A DNA stretch of 64,000 nucleotides from Pseudomonas eucalypticola (GTDB lineage: Bacteria > Pseudomonadota > Gammaproteobacteria > Pseudomonadales > Pseudomonadaceae): NCBI RefSeq assembly GCF_013374995.1, contig NZ_CP056030.1, forward strand, positions 3,380,501 to 3,444,500, given 5' to 3'. Each line of letters starts with the position of its first letter. Position 1 is the stretch's first letter. The notes below the pieces were generated by a model. It did no database searches. It saw only the letters and a program-made list of their open reading frames with translations, and had not been told where the DNA came from. Both the position numbers and the translations under genes were made by a program. Positions 9,767 through 18,400 of the stretch are shown one piece after another.

Positions 9767-10534
9767 ATGAAACTGACACACAGCCTCAATGGCGCACACG
9801 ACCATCAACTGTACTTGCACCTGGGTGAGCTGGTGTCCAGCGCCGGTGACAGCGCCTTCGCCGAGCGCATGCTGGCGTTCGTCGACTATCGCGTACCCAT
9901 TCATGGGCTGGACTTGGGCGAATGGCTGCTCAACAGTTCACAGCGCCGCGTTGACCAGATCAGGTGCCTGGGCACGACCGGCCCGCAACCCTGTATCACC
10001 ACCCCGGACCATATCCCCCACCCCCTGCTGCAAAGCGTGATGACCATGGACGCCCCGCTGTTGGTTCAACTGCGCACCGTCCCCGGGCGGCCACACCCGC
10101 AACGCAGCGCTCACCAGTGCAACGTGGTGTCTTGCCAGGGTGAGCGGCGCTGGGTCACCGGCTTTCATCGCCAGGCCAGCCTGCGGGCATTCTCATTGGC
10201 CGAATTGTCATTGCTCAAGAGCCTTTCCGATACCTTGCTGCCGCTGGTGGAGCAGCACGCGCAATTGACCAGTGCCGCAGGCTCCGCCTATGTCGAGCCC
10301 GAGGGCAACGGCCTGCAACAGGCATTCAGCGGGCGCCTGGCGCAGGACGCCGTGAGCCTGTCGGCGCGCGAACAGGAGGTGTGCCTGGGGTTGCTGACCG
10401 GTATCACCATGGAGCAGATGGCCCAACGTTTGAACGTCAAGCACAGCTCGGTGGAAACCTACCTCAAGCGTGCCACCGCCAAACTGGGGGTCAGCGGCCG
10501 GCACGGCCTGGCACGCTGGATGGCCAGCGCCTGA
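9767..10534 (+). CDS. LuxR-family transcriptional regulator of the NRPS locus
   Basis: This is a 255-residue DNA-binding protein. The C-terminal ~65 residues form a LuxR/GerE helix-turn-helix (SLSAREQEVCLGLLTGITM, then SSVETYLKRATAKLGV). The N-terminal ~190 residues do not look like an acyl-homoserine-lactone-binding domain or a receiver. The ATG at 9767 is chosen over an upstream in-frame start because AAGGAAG lies 7 nt before it. It is divergent from the NRPS, the same position as the LuxR-type activators of putisolvin, WLIP and viscosin clusters, so control of the NRPS is the likely role (inference from context). It is followed after 27 bp by the outer-membrane lipoprotein gene, probably co-transcribed. 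Confidence 0.85.
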   Translation: MKLTHSLNGAHDHQLYLHLGELVSSAGDSAFAERMLAFVDYRVPIHGLDLGEWLLNSSQRRVDQIRCLGTTGPQPCITTPDHIPHPLLQSVMTMDAPLLVQLRTVPGRPHPQRSAHQCNVVSCQGERRWVTGFHRQASLRAFSLAELSLLKSLSDTLLPLVEQHAQLTSAAGSAYVEPEGNGLQQAFSGRLAQDAVSLSAREQEVCLGLLTGITMEQMAQRLNVKHSSVETYLKRATAKLGVSGRHGLARWMASA

Positions 10535-10561
10535 CGCTCCTCTTCCGTACGAGACCGCCCA

Positions 10562-11956
10562 ATGCCCAGATACTTCCTCGCCTGGCCAGCCCTGCTGCTG
10601 GCCGGTTGTTCGCTGATTCCCGACTACCAGCGCCCCGCCCTGCCCACGCCGGACCAGTACCCAGGCGCCACCGCAGCCCAGACGCGCCTCACACCTGGCG
10701 ATGACTGGCGCCGGGTGTTCCATGACCCCGCCCTGAGGCAATTGATCGACCAGGCGCTGGCCAACAACCGCGACCTGCGCGTGGCGGCGCTGACGGTACA
10801 AAGTTACCGTGCGCAATACCGCATTCAGCGCGCGGCGTTGCTGCCCCAGGTGGACGCCAGTGCCCAGCGCGACCGCGAACGCCTGCCCGCCAGCCTGACC
10901 GGCACCGATGCGGCGGCCATTACCGACACCGATTCGGTGAGCCTGGGCGTCAGCGCCTACGAGGTGGACCTGTTCGGCCGCGTGCGCAGCCTGCGCGACC
11001 AGGCACTGCTGACCTACCTGGGCAGTGAGGAGGCGCGGCGCAGCGTAGAGTTGAGCCTGATCACCAGCGTGGCCAGTGCCTACCTTACCTGGCGGGCCGA
11101 CCAGGCGCTGCTCGACCTGGCCGGCCAGACCCTGGCCGCCGACGAACAAAGCCTGCGCCTGACCACCCGCCAGCGCCAGACCGGCACGGTGTCGGCGCTG
11201 GACCAGGTGCAGGCGCGCACGCCGGTGTACAGCACCCGCGCCGCCCAGTCCCGGTATCGCCGCCAGGTAGCCGAAGACCTCAACCAGCTGACCGCGCTGG
11301 TGGGCGCGCCCTTGGCCGAGCTCCTGCCGGGCCTGGCGCTGAACCAGCCACCGCTGGCCAGCCTGCCGGCCGGGCTGCCCTCGGACCTGCTGCAACGGCG
11401 CCCCGACATCCGCCAGGCCGAATACCAGTTGCAGGCTGCCAACGCAGCCATCGGTGCGGCCCGGGCGGCGTTCTTTCCCAGCATCACCCTCACTGCCACC
11501 GCAGGTACGTCCAGCAGCGAGTTGTCGGGGTTGTTCCGCGGCGGTTCGGGTTCCTGGGTGTTCGAGCCGCAGTTGAGCGTGCCGATCTTCACCGCTGGCA
11601 GCCTGCGCGCCAGCCTGGACTACGCACGCTTGCAGGAAAACGTGCAAGTGGCCAATTACGAGAAGGCCATCCAGGGTGCTTTCCGGGAAGTCGCCGACGG
11701 CCTCGCCGCCCGTGCCACCTACCAGCGCCAGCTGCAGGCCCAGCGCGACCTGGTCGCCGCCAACGAGCGCTACTACCGTCTGGCCCAGCATCGTTATCGC
11801 AGCGGGCTGGACAGCAACCTGGTATTCCTCGACGCCCAACGGTCACTGTTCACCGCCCAGGAGAGCCTGATCACCGACCAGTTGGCGCAGTGGGTGGCGG
11901 AGGTGAACCTGTATGGCGCGCTGGGAGGCGGCTGGCCGGCGCCACCGCAGGGGTGA
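10562..11956 (+). CDS. NodT/OprM-family outer-membrane efflux lipoprotein
   Basis: This 464-residue protein is an outer-membrane channel component of a tripartite efflux pump. The N-terminus is a lipoprotein signal ending in LLAGC, so Cys16 should be lipidated. Two OEP repeats follow, with typical stretches such as LDQVQARTPV, LLQRRPDIRQAEYQL and AFFPSITLTATAG. A channel of this family next to LuxR and the first NRPS gene is the usual arrangement in Pseudomonas lipopeptide clusters, where it is thought to pair with a MacAB-type pump to export the peptide. No membrane-fusion or inner-membrane partner is in the window, so its partner is probably at the far end of the cluster or elsewhere. Confidence 0.9.
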   Translation: MPRYFLAWPALLLAGCSLIPDYQRPALPTPDQYPGATAAQTRLTPGDDWRRVFHDPALRQLIDQALANNRDLRVAALTVQSYRAQYRIQRAALLPQVDASAQRDRERLPASLTGTDAAAITDTDSVSLGVSAYEVDLFGRVRSLRDQALLTYLGSEEARRSVELSLITSVASAYLTWRADQALLDLAGQTLAADEQSLRLTTRQRQTGTVSALDQVQARTPVYSTRAAQSRYRRQVAEDLNQLTALVGAPLAELLPGLALNQPPLASLPAGLPSDLLQRRPDIRQAEYQLQAANAAIGAARAAFFPSITLTATAGTSSSELSGLFRGGSGSWVFEPQLSVPIFTAGSLRASLDYARLQENVQVANYEKAIQGAFREVADGLAARATYQRQLQAQRDLVAANERYYRLAQHRYRSGLDSNLVFLDAQRSLFTAQESLITDQLAQWVAEVNLYGALGGGWPAPPQG

Positions 11957-12016
11957 TGCAGGACAAGGCGGTCCAGGCAATCCCAAGCCAAACCAACAAG
12001 GCGGTCGAGGCAATGG

Positions 12017-12273
12017 CACAGACATAACTGGCCCGAAACAGATGTGGGACCGGGGGGGCGCCGAGCCCTTGCCCGGGAAGCGCCGCGCGGGCGGCGCACG
12101 ATCTCAAGGGCGCAGGAGAAACCCAAGCCATGCACCCAGAGGCCATGATGTGGTCTCAAGCCGGAAAAACAAGACGGACCAGGCAATCCCACAGACATAA
12201 CTGGCCCGAAACAGATGTGGGACCGGGCTTGCCCGGGAAGCGCCGCGCGGGCGGCGCGCGGTCTCAAGGGCGC
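12017..12273. repeat. Direct repeat pair, ~97 bp and ~84 bp
   Basis: Copy 1 lies at 12017-12113 and copy 2 at 12190-12273. Both start CACAGACATAACTGGCCC and end TCTCAAGGGCGC. Copy 2 lacks 13 bases in the middle (around GCGCCGAGCCC) and otherwise differs at only a few positions. The core CGCCGCGCGGGCGGCG is itself an inverted repeat able to form a hairpin. No coding function is apparent in 11957-12446; this looks like an intergenic repeat of the REP/BIME kind downstream of the efflux gene. Confidence 0.8.
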
Positions 12274-12446
12274 TACAACACCATCGACTAGCGCTTGGTG
12301 GCCATGATGAGATCTCCAGCGGGTCCCTAAAAACCTGTCATGAAACCGCATCATGGCCTCTAGGTGCATGGCTTGGGTTTCTCCTGCGCCCTTGAGACCG
12401 TGCGCCGCCCGCGCGGCGCTTCGCGAGCAAGGGCTCGGCGCCCCCC
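12053..12446. repeat. 98-bp near-perfect inverted repeat, arms 198 bp apart
   Basis: The left arm 12053-12150 is the reverse complement of the right arm 12349-12446 with about six mismatches. The arms overlap the direct-repeat unit and extend it by a tail (AAACCCAAGCCATGCACC, then GAGGCCATGATG) that the second direct copy lacks. There is no open frame between the arms that resembles a transposase, so this is not a recognisable insertion sequence. The arms could form a large cruciform or a long RNA hairpin if transcribed. Confidence 0.8.
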
Positions 12447-12659
12447 TCAGGCCAACCATCCCCTCGGTAGCTGGCGGCGGTGCTGCTGCCACTCATGGCA
12501 GGCCCACACCCCCGTGGCCAGCAGCGCGCCGACCACGGCCAGGCCCCAGTGGTGGCGCTCGCAGATGCCGCAGAGCACCTGGAGCGTGCCCAGGAAGATT
12601 CCGGCGCCCAGAAAGGGCCGGGCGCCACGGGGTGGTGGAGGCGAGTGGTGATCCGTCAT
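12447..12659 (-). CDS. Small predicted membrane protein (70 residues), unknown function
   Basis: I do not recognise this protein. A strong ribosome binding site (AAGGAG, 7 nt before the ATG) supports translation. The protein has a Pro/Arg-rich N-terminus, then two hydrophobic segments (about residues 17-31 around FLGAGIFLGTLQVL, and 38-53 around GLAVVGALLATGV), and an Arg/Gln-rich tail, so a two-helix inner-membrane protein is likely. It is divergent from tynA and its 3' end abuts the inverted repeat. Nothing ties it to amine catabolism except position. Confidence 0.6.
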   Translation of the reverse strand: MTDHHSPPPPRGARPFLGAGIFLGTLQVLCGICERHHWGLAVVGALLATGVWACHEWQQHRRQLPRGWLA

Positions 12660-12845
12660 GCCGTACTCCTTATTATTGTCTTGCAGGCCCGCCCGACGTT
12701 ACCACGGGCCATGCGGTTGCCGCATTGCCGATTTGTGCTACTTGCCCCTCATGCACCTGCCCTAGAGTCGAACCGTGCGGGACCGGACCCGCGACGCCCA
12801 CCGACTGCAGGAAGGAGCCGCCAGTGCTCCGTCGAGGAAACCTTC

Positions 12846-15125
12846 ATGTTCAATGCGCTCACCCGACTCACCCATGTCCCGATGGCCAGGCTGGCCCTGG
12901 CTATCTCCCTGAGCCTCCCCTGCTGGCTGCCCCAGGCCAGCGCCCACGGCGGCGCGGCCGAGATGGTACCGCTGCAATCGACCCTGGAAAGCTTCGGCGC
13001 CAGCGTCAAGTGGGATGACTACGCCAACGTCTTCGTGATCGCCAAGGACGGCGCCTATATCAAGGTCAAGCCCAACACCCGGGTGGCCATGCTCAACGGC
13101 AAGCGCATCGAACTCCAGGTACCGGTGGTGTTCAAGGGCAACACCGCGTACATGTCTCACGACTTCATCAACGACGTGTTCCAGTCGGGCCTGGACAAGA
13201 CATTCGAGGTGGAGACTCGCCCTCACCCGCTGAACCCCTTGAACGCCGACGAAATCAAGGCCGCCGTGGACGCCATCAAGGCGTCCCCCCACTACCAGGG
13301 CAATTTCCGTTTCACCGAGATTTCCCTGCACGAACCGGCCAAGGACCAGGTGTGGCGGTTCGTCTACAGCGGCAACCCGGTCAGCGAGCCGCGCGAAGCC
13401 AACGTCGTGGTGCTGGACGGCAAGCACGTGATCGAGAGCACTGTCGACCTCAAGACCCGCCAGGTGCTGTCCTGGAAGCCCATCGTCGGCGCCCACGGCA
13501 TGGTGCTGCTGGATGATTTCAGCGCCGTGCAGTCGATCATCGAAAGCAGCGGTGAGTACGCCCAGGCCCTGAAAACCCGTGGCATCAATGATGTGAAGAA
13601 AGTGGTGACCACGCCGCTGACCGTCGGCTATTTCGATGGCAAGGACGGCCTGGCCCAGGACAAGCGCCTGCTCAAGGTGGTCAGCTACCTGGACGTGGGC
13701 GATGGCAATTATTGGGCCCACCCCATCGAAAACCTGGTGGCCGTGGTAGACCTGGAACAGAAAAAGGTCATCAAGATCGAAGACGCCGGGGTCATTCCAG
13801 TGCCGATGAAGCCCACCCCCTACGACGGTCGCGGTCGCAAGGCCACCACGGTCAAGCCGCTGGAGATCATCGAGCCCGAGGGCAAGAACTACACCATCAG
13901 CGGCAACAGCATCCACTGGCAGAACTGGGACCTGCACCTGCGCCTGGATTCGCGGGTGGGGCCGATCCTCTCCACCGTCACCTACGATGACAAGGGCACC
14001 CGGCGCAAGATCATGTACGAAGGCAGCCTGGGCGGCATGATCGTGCCCTACGGTGACCCGGACGTGGGCTGGTACTTCAAGGCTTACCTGGACTCCGGCG
14101 ACTATGGCATGGGCACCCTCACTTCGCCGATCCAGCGCGGCAAGGACGCGCCGCAGAACGCGGTACTGCTGGACGCCACCATCGCCGACTACACGGGCAA
14201 GCCGACGACCATCCCCCACGCCATGGCCATCTTCGAGCGCTACGCGGGGCCTGAGTACAAGCACCAGGAAATGGGCCAGCCGAACCTCAGCACCGAACGC
14301 CGCGAACTGGTGATCCGCTGGATCAGCACCGTGGGCAATTACGACTATATCTTCGACTGGGTGTTCCAGCAGAACGGCACCATCGGCATCGACGCAGGCG
14401 CCACCGGCATCGAGGCCGTCAAGGGCGTGAAGAGCCAGACCATGCACGACGCCACGGCCAAGGAGGACACGAAATACGGCACGCTGATCGACAACAACAT
14501 CGTCGGCACCACCCACCAGCACATCTATAACTTCCGCCTGGACATGGACATCGACGGCGAGCACAACACCCTGGTGGAGGTGAACCCGGTGGTGGCCGGC
14601 AATGACCGCGGCGGCCCGCGCACCAGCACCATGCAGATCCAGCAGCAGAGGGTCACCACCGAGCAGGGTGCCGCGCAGAAATTCGACCCGGCCACCGTGC
14701 GCCTGTTGAGCAACCCCAACAAGGAAAACCGCATGGGCAACCCGGTGTCGTACCAGTTGATTCCTTATGCCGGCGGCACCCACCCGGTGGCCAAGGGCGC
14801 CAACTTCGCCAAGGATGAGTGGCTGTACCACCGCCTGAGTTTCATGGACAAGCAGATCTGGGTGACCCGCTACAACCCCGACGAGCGCTACCCGGAAGGC
14901 AAATACCCGAACCGCTCCGACCGGGATACCGGGCTAGGCCAGTACACCCAGGACAACCAGTCCATCGACAACACCGACGACGTGGTGTGGCTGACCACCG
15001 GCACCACCCACGTGGCCCGCGCCGAGGAATGGCCGATCATGCCGACCGAATGGGTGCACATGCTGCTCAAGCCGTGGAACTTCTTCGATGAAACCCCGAC
15101 CTTGAACCTCAACACAGCGAAATGA
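12846..15125 (+). CDS. tynA: Copper-containing primary-amine oxidase (tyramine/2-phenylethylamine oxidase)
   Basis: This periplasmic enzyme oxidises primary amines such as 2-phenylethylamine and tyramine to the aldehyde, ammonia and H2O2. The 759-residue length fits the E. coli TynA type with the extra N-terminal domain (LQSTLESFGASVKWDDYANV). A Sec signal ends near ASAHG. Tyr499 in NYDY is the topaquinone precursor. The catalytic base is Asp416 (AYLDSGDYG). Copper ligands are His557 and His559 (HQH) and His722 (TTGTTHVARAEEW), with the same spacings from the topaquinone Tyr as in E. coli TynA. The gene stands alone and faces paaX across a hairpin. Its likely product, phenylacetaldehyde, is the substrate expected for the aldehyde dehydrogenase encoded at 20651-22150. 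Confidence 0.95.
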   Translation: MFNALTRLTHVPMARLALAISLSLPCWLPQASAHGGAAEMVPLQSTLESFGASVKWDDYANVFVIAKDGAYIKVKPNTRVAMLNGKRIELQVPVVFKGNTAYMSHDFINDVFQSGLDKTFEVETRPHPLNPLNADEIKAAVDAIKASPHYQGNFRFTEISLHEPAKDQVWRFVYSGNPVSEPREANVVVLDGKHVIESTVDLKTRQVLSWKPIVGAHGMVLLDDFSAVQSIIESSGEYAQALKTRGINDVKKVVTTPLTVGYFDGKDGLAQDKRLLKVVSYLDVGDGNYWAHPIENLVAVVDLEQKKVIKIEDAGVIPVPMKPTPYDGRGRKATTVKPLEIIEPEGKNYTISGNSIHWQNWDLHLRLDSRVGPILSTVTYDDKGTRRKIMYEGSLGGMIVPYGDPDVGWYFKAYLDSGDYGMGTLTSPIQRGKDAPQNAVLLDATIADYTGKPTTIPHAMAIFERYAGPEYKHQEMGQPNLSTERRELVIRWISTVGNYDYIFDWVFQQNGTIGIDAGATGIEAVKGVKSQTMHDATAKEDTKYGTLIDNNIVGTTHQHIYNFRLDMDIDGEHNTLVEVNPVVAGNDRGGPRTSTMQIQQQRVTTEQGAAQKFDPATVRLLSNPNKENRMGNPVSYQLIPYAGGTHPVAKGANFAKDEWLYHRLSFMDKQIWVTRYNPDERYPEGKYPNRSDRDTGLGQYTQDNQSIDNTDDVVWLTTGTTHVARAEEWPIMPTEWVHMLLKPWNFFDETPTLNLNTAK

Positions 15126-15130
15126 ACCTC

Positions 15131-15230
15131 ACAACCGTAGCAGCGGACCTGGCCGCGTCACAGGTGCCGCTTAGTGTCAGGTATACCGCGTGTGCCTTGG
15201 ACGCGGCCAGGTCCGCTGCTACGTGGTTGT
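15131..15230. terminator. Long inverted repeat between convergent tynA and paaX
   Basis: Arms 15131-15159 and 15200-15230 pair almost completely: a 23-bp perfect match (GTAGCAGCGGACCTGGCCGC plus GTC) extended by ACAACC with a 2-nt bulge. The 40-nt loop is GC-mixed and no clear T-run follows on either strand. The position between two convergent stop codons suggests a bidirectional terminator or RNA-stabilising hairpin. The stem is unusually long for a simple terminator and may be a dispersed repeat. Confidence 0.65.
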
Positions 15231-16153
15231 CAGCGCAGCCCGCCGAAGCGGCGGTAGAAGCTTTCCCCCGCTTCCGGCAATGGCCCGTCGGCGGTTTCCA
15301 TCACGGTGTTCAACCAGGCTTCGGCCGGGGCGCACACCAGCCGGTAGATGTTGCGCGCCAGCTGCCGTGCGGCGCGGCCTTCCCAATCGCCCGGCAGCAG
15401 TTCGTCCGGTAACTGCGGGTCACGCAGCAGCAACTTGCGGTATTCATGAATCAGCAGGGTGCGGGCCAGGAAGCTTTCTTCCGGGTCCAGGCTTTCCCGC
15501 TCGCGCAAGGCCTGCCACAACGGCCGAAACAACTGGATGAATTCGCTATAGTGGGCGGCGAGCTCCTCGATGTTCCAGCTCTCCTTGACCTGCAGGCGTA
15601 ACGCCCGGGAGGCCAGCACATCCTGGGCCGTGGTCTCGAAGACAATGGTGTCGTCCAGCGCGCCCAGGTCTGCCAAGGTGGTATTGAGGTCACCCCGTTC
15701 AATGCGCGGGCTGGCCAGCACGGTCGGCGCCACCGCACCAAACCCCTGCCATTCCAGTTCCTCGCGCACGGCCTTGCGCAGCGGCGCCGCAAGCTGGGTC
15801 AGCAGCACCAGGCACCAGGCACCGTCCCAGGCGGGCTGCGTGGCGCTGTAGACGCGCTTGAAGGCCTTGTCGAAACGGCGGCGGCCGGTGCCGGTCAGGC
15901 TGTAGTAACTGCGCCGCCCGACTTTTTCCGCGGTCAGCCAGTTTTCCTTGGTCAGGCGAAAAATCGACGTACGAATCAACCGCTCGTTGATGCCCATCGG
16001 CTCCAGCAGGCGAATCAGGCTACCCAGCCAGACCGTGCCACCATGGGGTTCGATGGCATCGCCATAGAGGGTGACGATCAGCGAGCTGGCGCGAATCGGC
16101 ACCTGCTGCGCGAAGCGCGCGATCAGATGATTGAGGGGGGTAAGCGACGACAT
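15230..16153 (-). CDS. paaX: PaaX-family repressor of phenylacetate genes
   Basis: This 307-residue protein matches PaaX, the GntR-like repressor released from DNA by phenylacetyl-CoA. The N-terminal winged helix is visible (SLIVTLYGDAIEPHGGTVWL, then IRTSIFRLTKENWL and KVGRRSYYSLTGTGRRRF), followed by the PaaX-specific C-terminal domain. It is downstream of paaY on the same strand with a 67-bp gap, the usual paaY/paaX pairing. Likely targets are the promoters in front of paaF, paaA and paaY, where a related TGTATCRC sequence occurs (inference). Confidence 0.93.
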   Translation of the reverse strand: MSSLTPLNHLIARFAQQVPIRASSLIVTLYGDAIEPHGGTVWLGSLIRLLEPMGINERLIRTSIFRLTKENWLTAEKVGRRSYYSLTGTGRRRFDKAFKRVYSATQPAWDGAWCLVLLTQLAAPLRKAVREELEWQGFGAVAPTVLASPRIERGDLNTTLADLGALDDTIVFETTAQDVLASRALRLQVKESWNIEELAAHYSEFIQLFRPLWQALRERESLDPEESFLARTLLIHEYRKLLLRDPQLPDELLPGDWEGRAARQLARNIYRLVCAPAEAWLNTVMETADGPLPEAGESFYRRFGGLR

Positions 16154-16220
16154 GGGCAGCCCGAGCTAGACGAAAAGAAGAAATATACCGACTGCGGCCC
16201 TTCACAAGCCACCGCCAGTG

Positions 16221-16817
16221 TCACAGGGTGCTGCGTTTGGGCTGATGGTCGCTCACGTGCAGGCGTGGCCGGTCGGGCTCGGCGGCCGCCAGTGGTGCAC
16301 ATTCCTGCAGGCCGTGCAGGCAACGCCGGGCCAACGCCTGGTATTCGCGGGTACCGGCTTGCTTCCAGGCCACTTCCTGGTCATCCAGCACGCGCTTCGC
16401 ACTGGCCGGATTGCCGGTGACCAGCGACTGCGGTGCGCAACTGAAGCCGGCCTTGACGAAGGCCGTGGCCCCCACCAGGCTGCGCGCGCCGATGCGGGCA
16501 TTGTCCATGACCACCGCGTTCATGCCCACTAGCGCGTCGGCGCCGATGCGGCAGCCGTGCAGCACGGCGCCGTGGCCGATGTGGCCATTGCGCTCCACCA
16601 CGGTGTCGCTGTCCGGGAAGCCATGCATCACGCAGGTATCCTGCACGTTGGCACCCTCCTCCAGAATGATGCGGCCGAAATCACCGCGCAGGCTGGCCAG
16701 GGGGCCAACGTAACAGTGCGCGCCGACGATCACATCACCGATCAGCACGGCCGTCGGGTGTACGTAGGCGCTGGGGTCGACGACAGGTGTCAGGCCGTCA
16801 AGGCTGTAACAGGGCAT
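16221..16817 (-). CDS. paaY: PaaY hexapeptide-repeat protein (thioesterase / gamma-carbonic-anhydrase fold)
   Basis: This 198-residue protein has a left-handed beta-helix built of hexapeptide repeats ([40 protein letters not shown]) and resembles gamma-carbonic anhydrases. PaaY is reported to hydrolyse stalled CoA thioesters that arise in the phenylacetate pathway. His residues of the metal site are present in [10 protein letters not shown] and NGHIGHG. GAGGA precedes the ATG by 6 nt. It is the first gene of the paaY-paaX unit. Confidence 0.92.
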   Translation of the reverse strand: MPCYSLDGLTPVVDPSAYVHPTAVLIGDVIVGAHCYVGPLASLRGDFGRIILEEGANVQDTCVMHGFPDSDTVVERNGHIGHGAVLHGCRIGADALVGMNAVVMDNARIGARSLVGATAFVKAGFSCAPQSLVTGNPASAKRVLDDQEVAWKQAGTREYQALARRCLHGLQECAPLAAAEPDRPRLHVSDHQPKRSTL

Positions 16818-16867
16818 GGGCGTCCTCGGCGATTATTGCATTACAATAAATCTATCATTAATTATTT

Positions 16868-16882
16868 TTTATGTATCGCTTA
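16868..16882. promoter_or_regulatory. TGTATCRC motif upstream of paaY
   Basis: The sequence TTTATGTATCGCTTA lies about 50 bp upstream of the paaY start in an AT-rich stretch (16840-16885) that contrasts with the surrounding GC-rich DNA. It shares TGTATCRC with sites upstream of paaF and paaA. A PaaX operator half-site is the proposed role (inference). Confidence 0.4.
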
Positions 16883-17048
16883 AGTTGATGTCGCTCGCCA
16901 TCTGTTCTGCGGAACTGGCATGTCACCCGTCAAACGGATTGACTTCGATCAGCGCCCGAGCGCTGCACTTGAATATCGCAAGCGCTATCACCGAGGGCTG
17001 ACGCCCAACCGCAGGCCGTGGTTGGCCCGGTCCCACGGGCCCTGGCCG

Positions 17049-18389
17049 CTACTCCCTATCGGCCCCATGGGGCTGGATGGAAAACGACCATTGGCTGCCA
17101 TAAGGCTGCGGCCGCACGGTTTGCCAGCCGATGTCGGGGCGGTCCTTGCCCAGTTCTTCCAACCGCGGCGAACGTGACTGGGCTACCGCCTGGGCCGTGA
17201 CCAGCGGACTGGCGTCATTGCCCCAGGCCTGGCGCACGTAGTTGCTGATAGCCGCTATTTGCGGATCCGACAGCACGCTGGCATACCCCGGCATGTGCAC
17301 CGTCGACGGCGCCCAGTGGCTGGGCGGCAGGCTCGCGCCGTCGAGGATGATCTTGAGCAGCGACTGCGGCGCATCATCGATCACCAGGTTATTGCCCGCC
17401 AACGCCGGGAACATCCGCGCCACGCCCTGGCCGTCGGCGCCATGGCACAGTGCGCAATGAGCCAGGTAGCCCTGCTCGCCAGGGCTTGCCGCCAGTACAC
17501 CCACCGGGGCCTCACGTGCCGGTTGCGGGCCGTCGGCAGGCAGGCTCTTGAGGTACCTGGCCACTGCCCGCAGGTCATCGTCATCCAGATACTGGGTGCT
17601 CCAGGCGATCACATCGACCATGCCGCCGAACGCCGCGGTGTGCTCGGTGCGGCCGGTCTTGAGGAAGCGCACCAGGTCATCCTCGCTCCAGTCACCCAGC
17701 CCGCCCCGCGCGTTGCCGCGCAGGTTGGGGGTGGACCAGCCGTCAATGATCGAGCCCCCGGCCAAATACGCCGCGCCGTCATGCTCGTCCATGGCCTTTT
17801 CCTGCAGGGCCAGGCCCCGCTCGGTATGGCACGAGCCGCAATGCCCGGGCCCTTGCACGATATACGCGCCGCGGGCCACCTGGGCGTCAGCGTAACGGTT
17901 GGCGTCGAAGGGCGTCGGCGCTGGCGCGTACATCGCCCGCCAGATTCGCAACGGCCAGCGCAGCGACAGCGGCCAGGGCATGTCCACGGGCCGGTTGGGC
18001 ACGGCCACGGCGGGCACTTCATGCATGAAATAATCGTACAGCGCGGCGATGTCCGCCTCGCTCATGCGCGCATAGGACGGGTACGGCATGGCCGGGTAAA
18101 GACTGGTGCCATCCTGGCGCACGCCCTCGGTGACGGCGCGGCGGAAATCGTCCAGGGAATAACCACCGATCCCGGTTTCCCGGTCCGGAGTGATGTTGGT
18201 GGAGTACAGCCGCCCCAGCGGCGATTCAATGGCAAGGCCCCCCGCGAACAGCGAACCCTGCACCGCCGTATGGCACGCCGCGCAATCGCCCAGCCTGGCC
18301 AGGTAATGACCACGGCTGACCGCGGGTGCCTGCCCCGCCCACACGGTCGGAGCGAGGGTAATGGCGATCCACAGCATCGATGCTTTCAT
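17049..18389 (-). CDS. Tri-haem cytochrome c, partner of the quinohaemoprotein alcohol dehydrogenase
   Basis: This 446-residue periplasmic protein carries three c-type haem motifs: CAACH, CGSCH and CALCH. It resembles the cytochrome c subunits of membrane alcohol and gluconate dehydrogenases, which pass electrons from PQQ enzymes to ubiquinone or an oxidase. The start at 18389 gives a good signal peptide (MKASMLWIAITLAPTVWAG) and follows AGGGGGAG; an alternative ATG at 18404 overlaps the stop codon of the upstream dehydrogenase (ATGA). Either start implies tight coupling with that gene. Confidence 0.88.
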   Translation of the reverse strand: MKASMLWIAITLAPTVWAGQAPAVSRGHYLARLGDCAACHTAVQGSLFAGGLAIESPLGRLYSTNITPDRETGIGGYSLDDFRRAVTEGVRQDGTSLYPAMPYPSYARMSEADIAALYDYFMHEVPAVAVPNRPVDMPWPLSLRWPLRIWRAMYAPAPTPFDANRYADAQVARGAYIVQGPGHCGSCHTERGLALQEKAMDEHDGAAYLAGGSIIDGWSTPNLRGNARGGLGDWSEDDLVRFLKTGRTEHTAAFGGMVDVIAWSTQYLDDDDLRAVARYLKSLPADGPQPAREAPVGVLAASPGEQGYLAHCALCHGADGQGVARMFPALAGNNLVIDDAPQSLLKIILDGASLPPSHWAPSTVHMPGYASVLSDPQIAAISNYVRQAWGNDASPLVTAQAVAQSRSPRLEELGKDRPDIGWQTVRPQPYGSQWSFSIQPHGADRE

Positions 18390-18400
18390 GGCTCCCCCTG

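Noticed and set aside
12053..12446. Insertion sequence or MITE bounded by the inverted arms
   Set aside because: No transposase frame between the arms, and no target-site duplication that I can see. Recorded as repeats only.
12762..14831. 689-codon minus-strand frame opposite tynA
   Set aside because: tynA has its topaquinone, copper and catalytic residues in place; the antisense frame has no family features.
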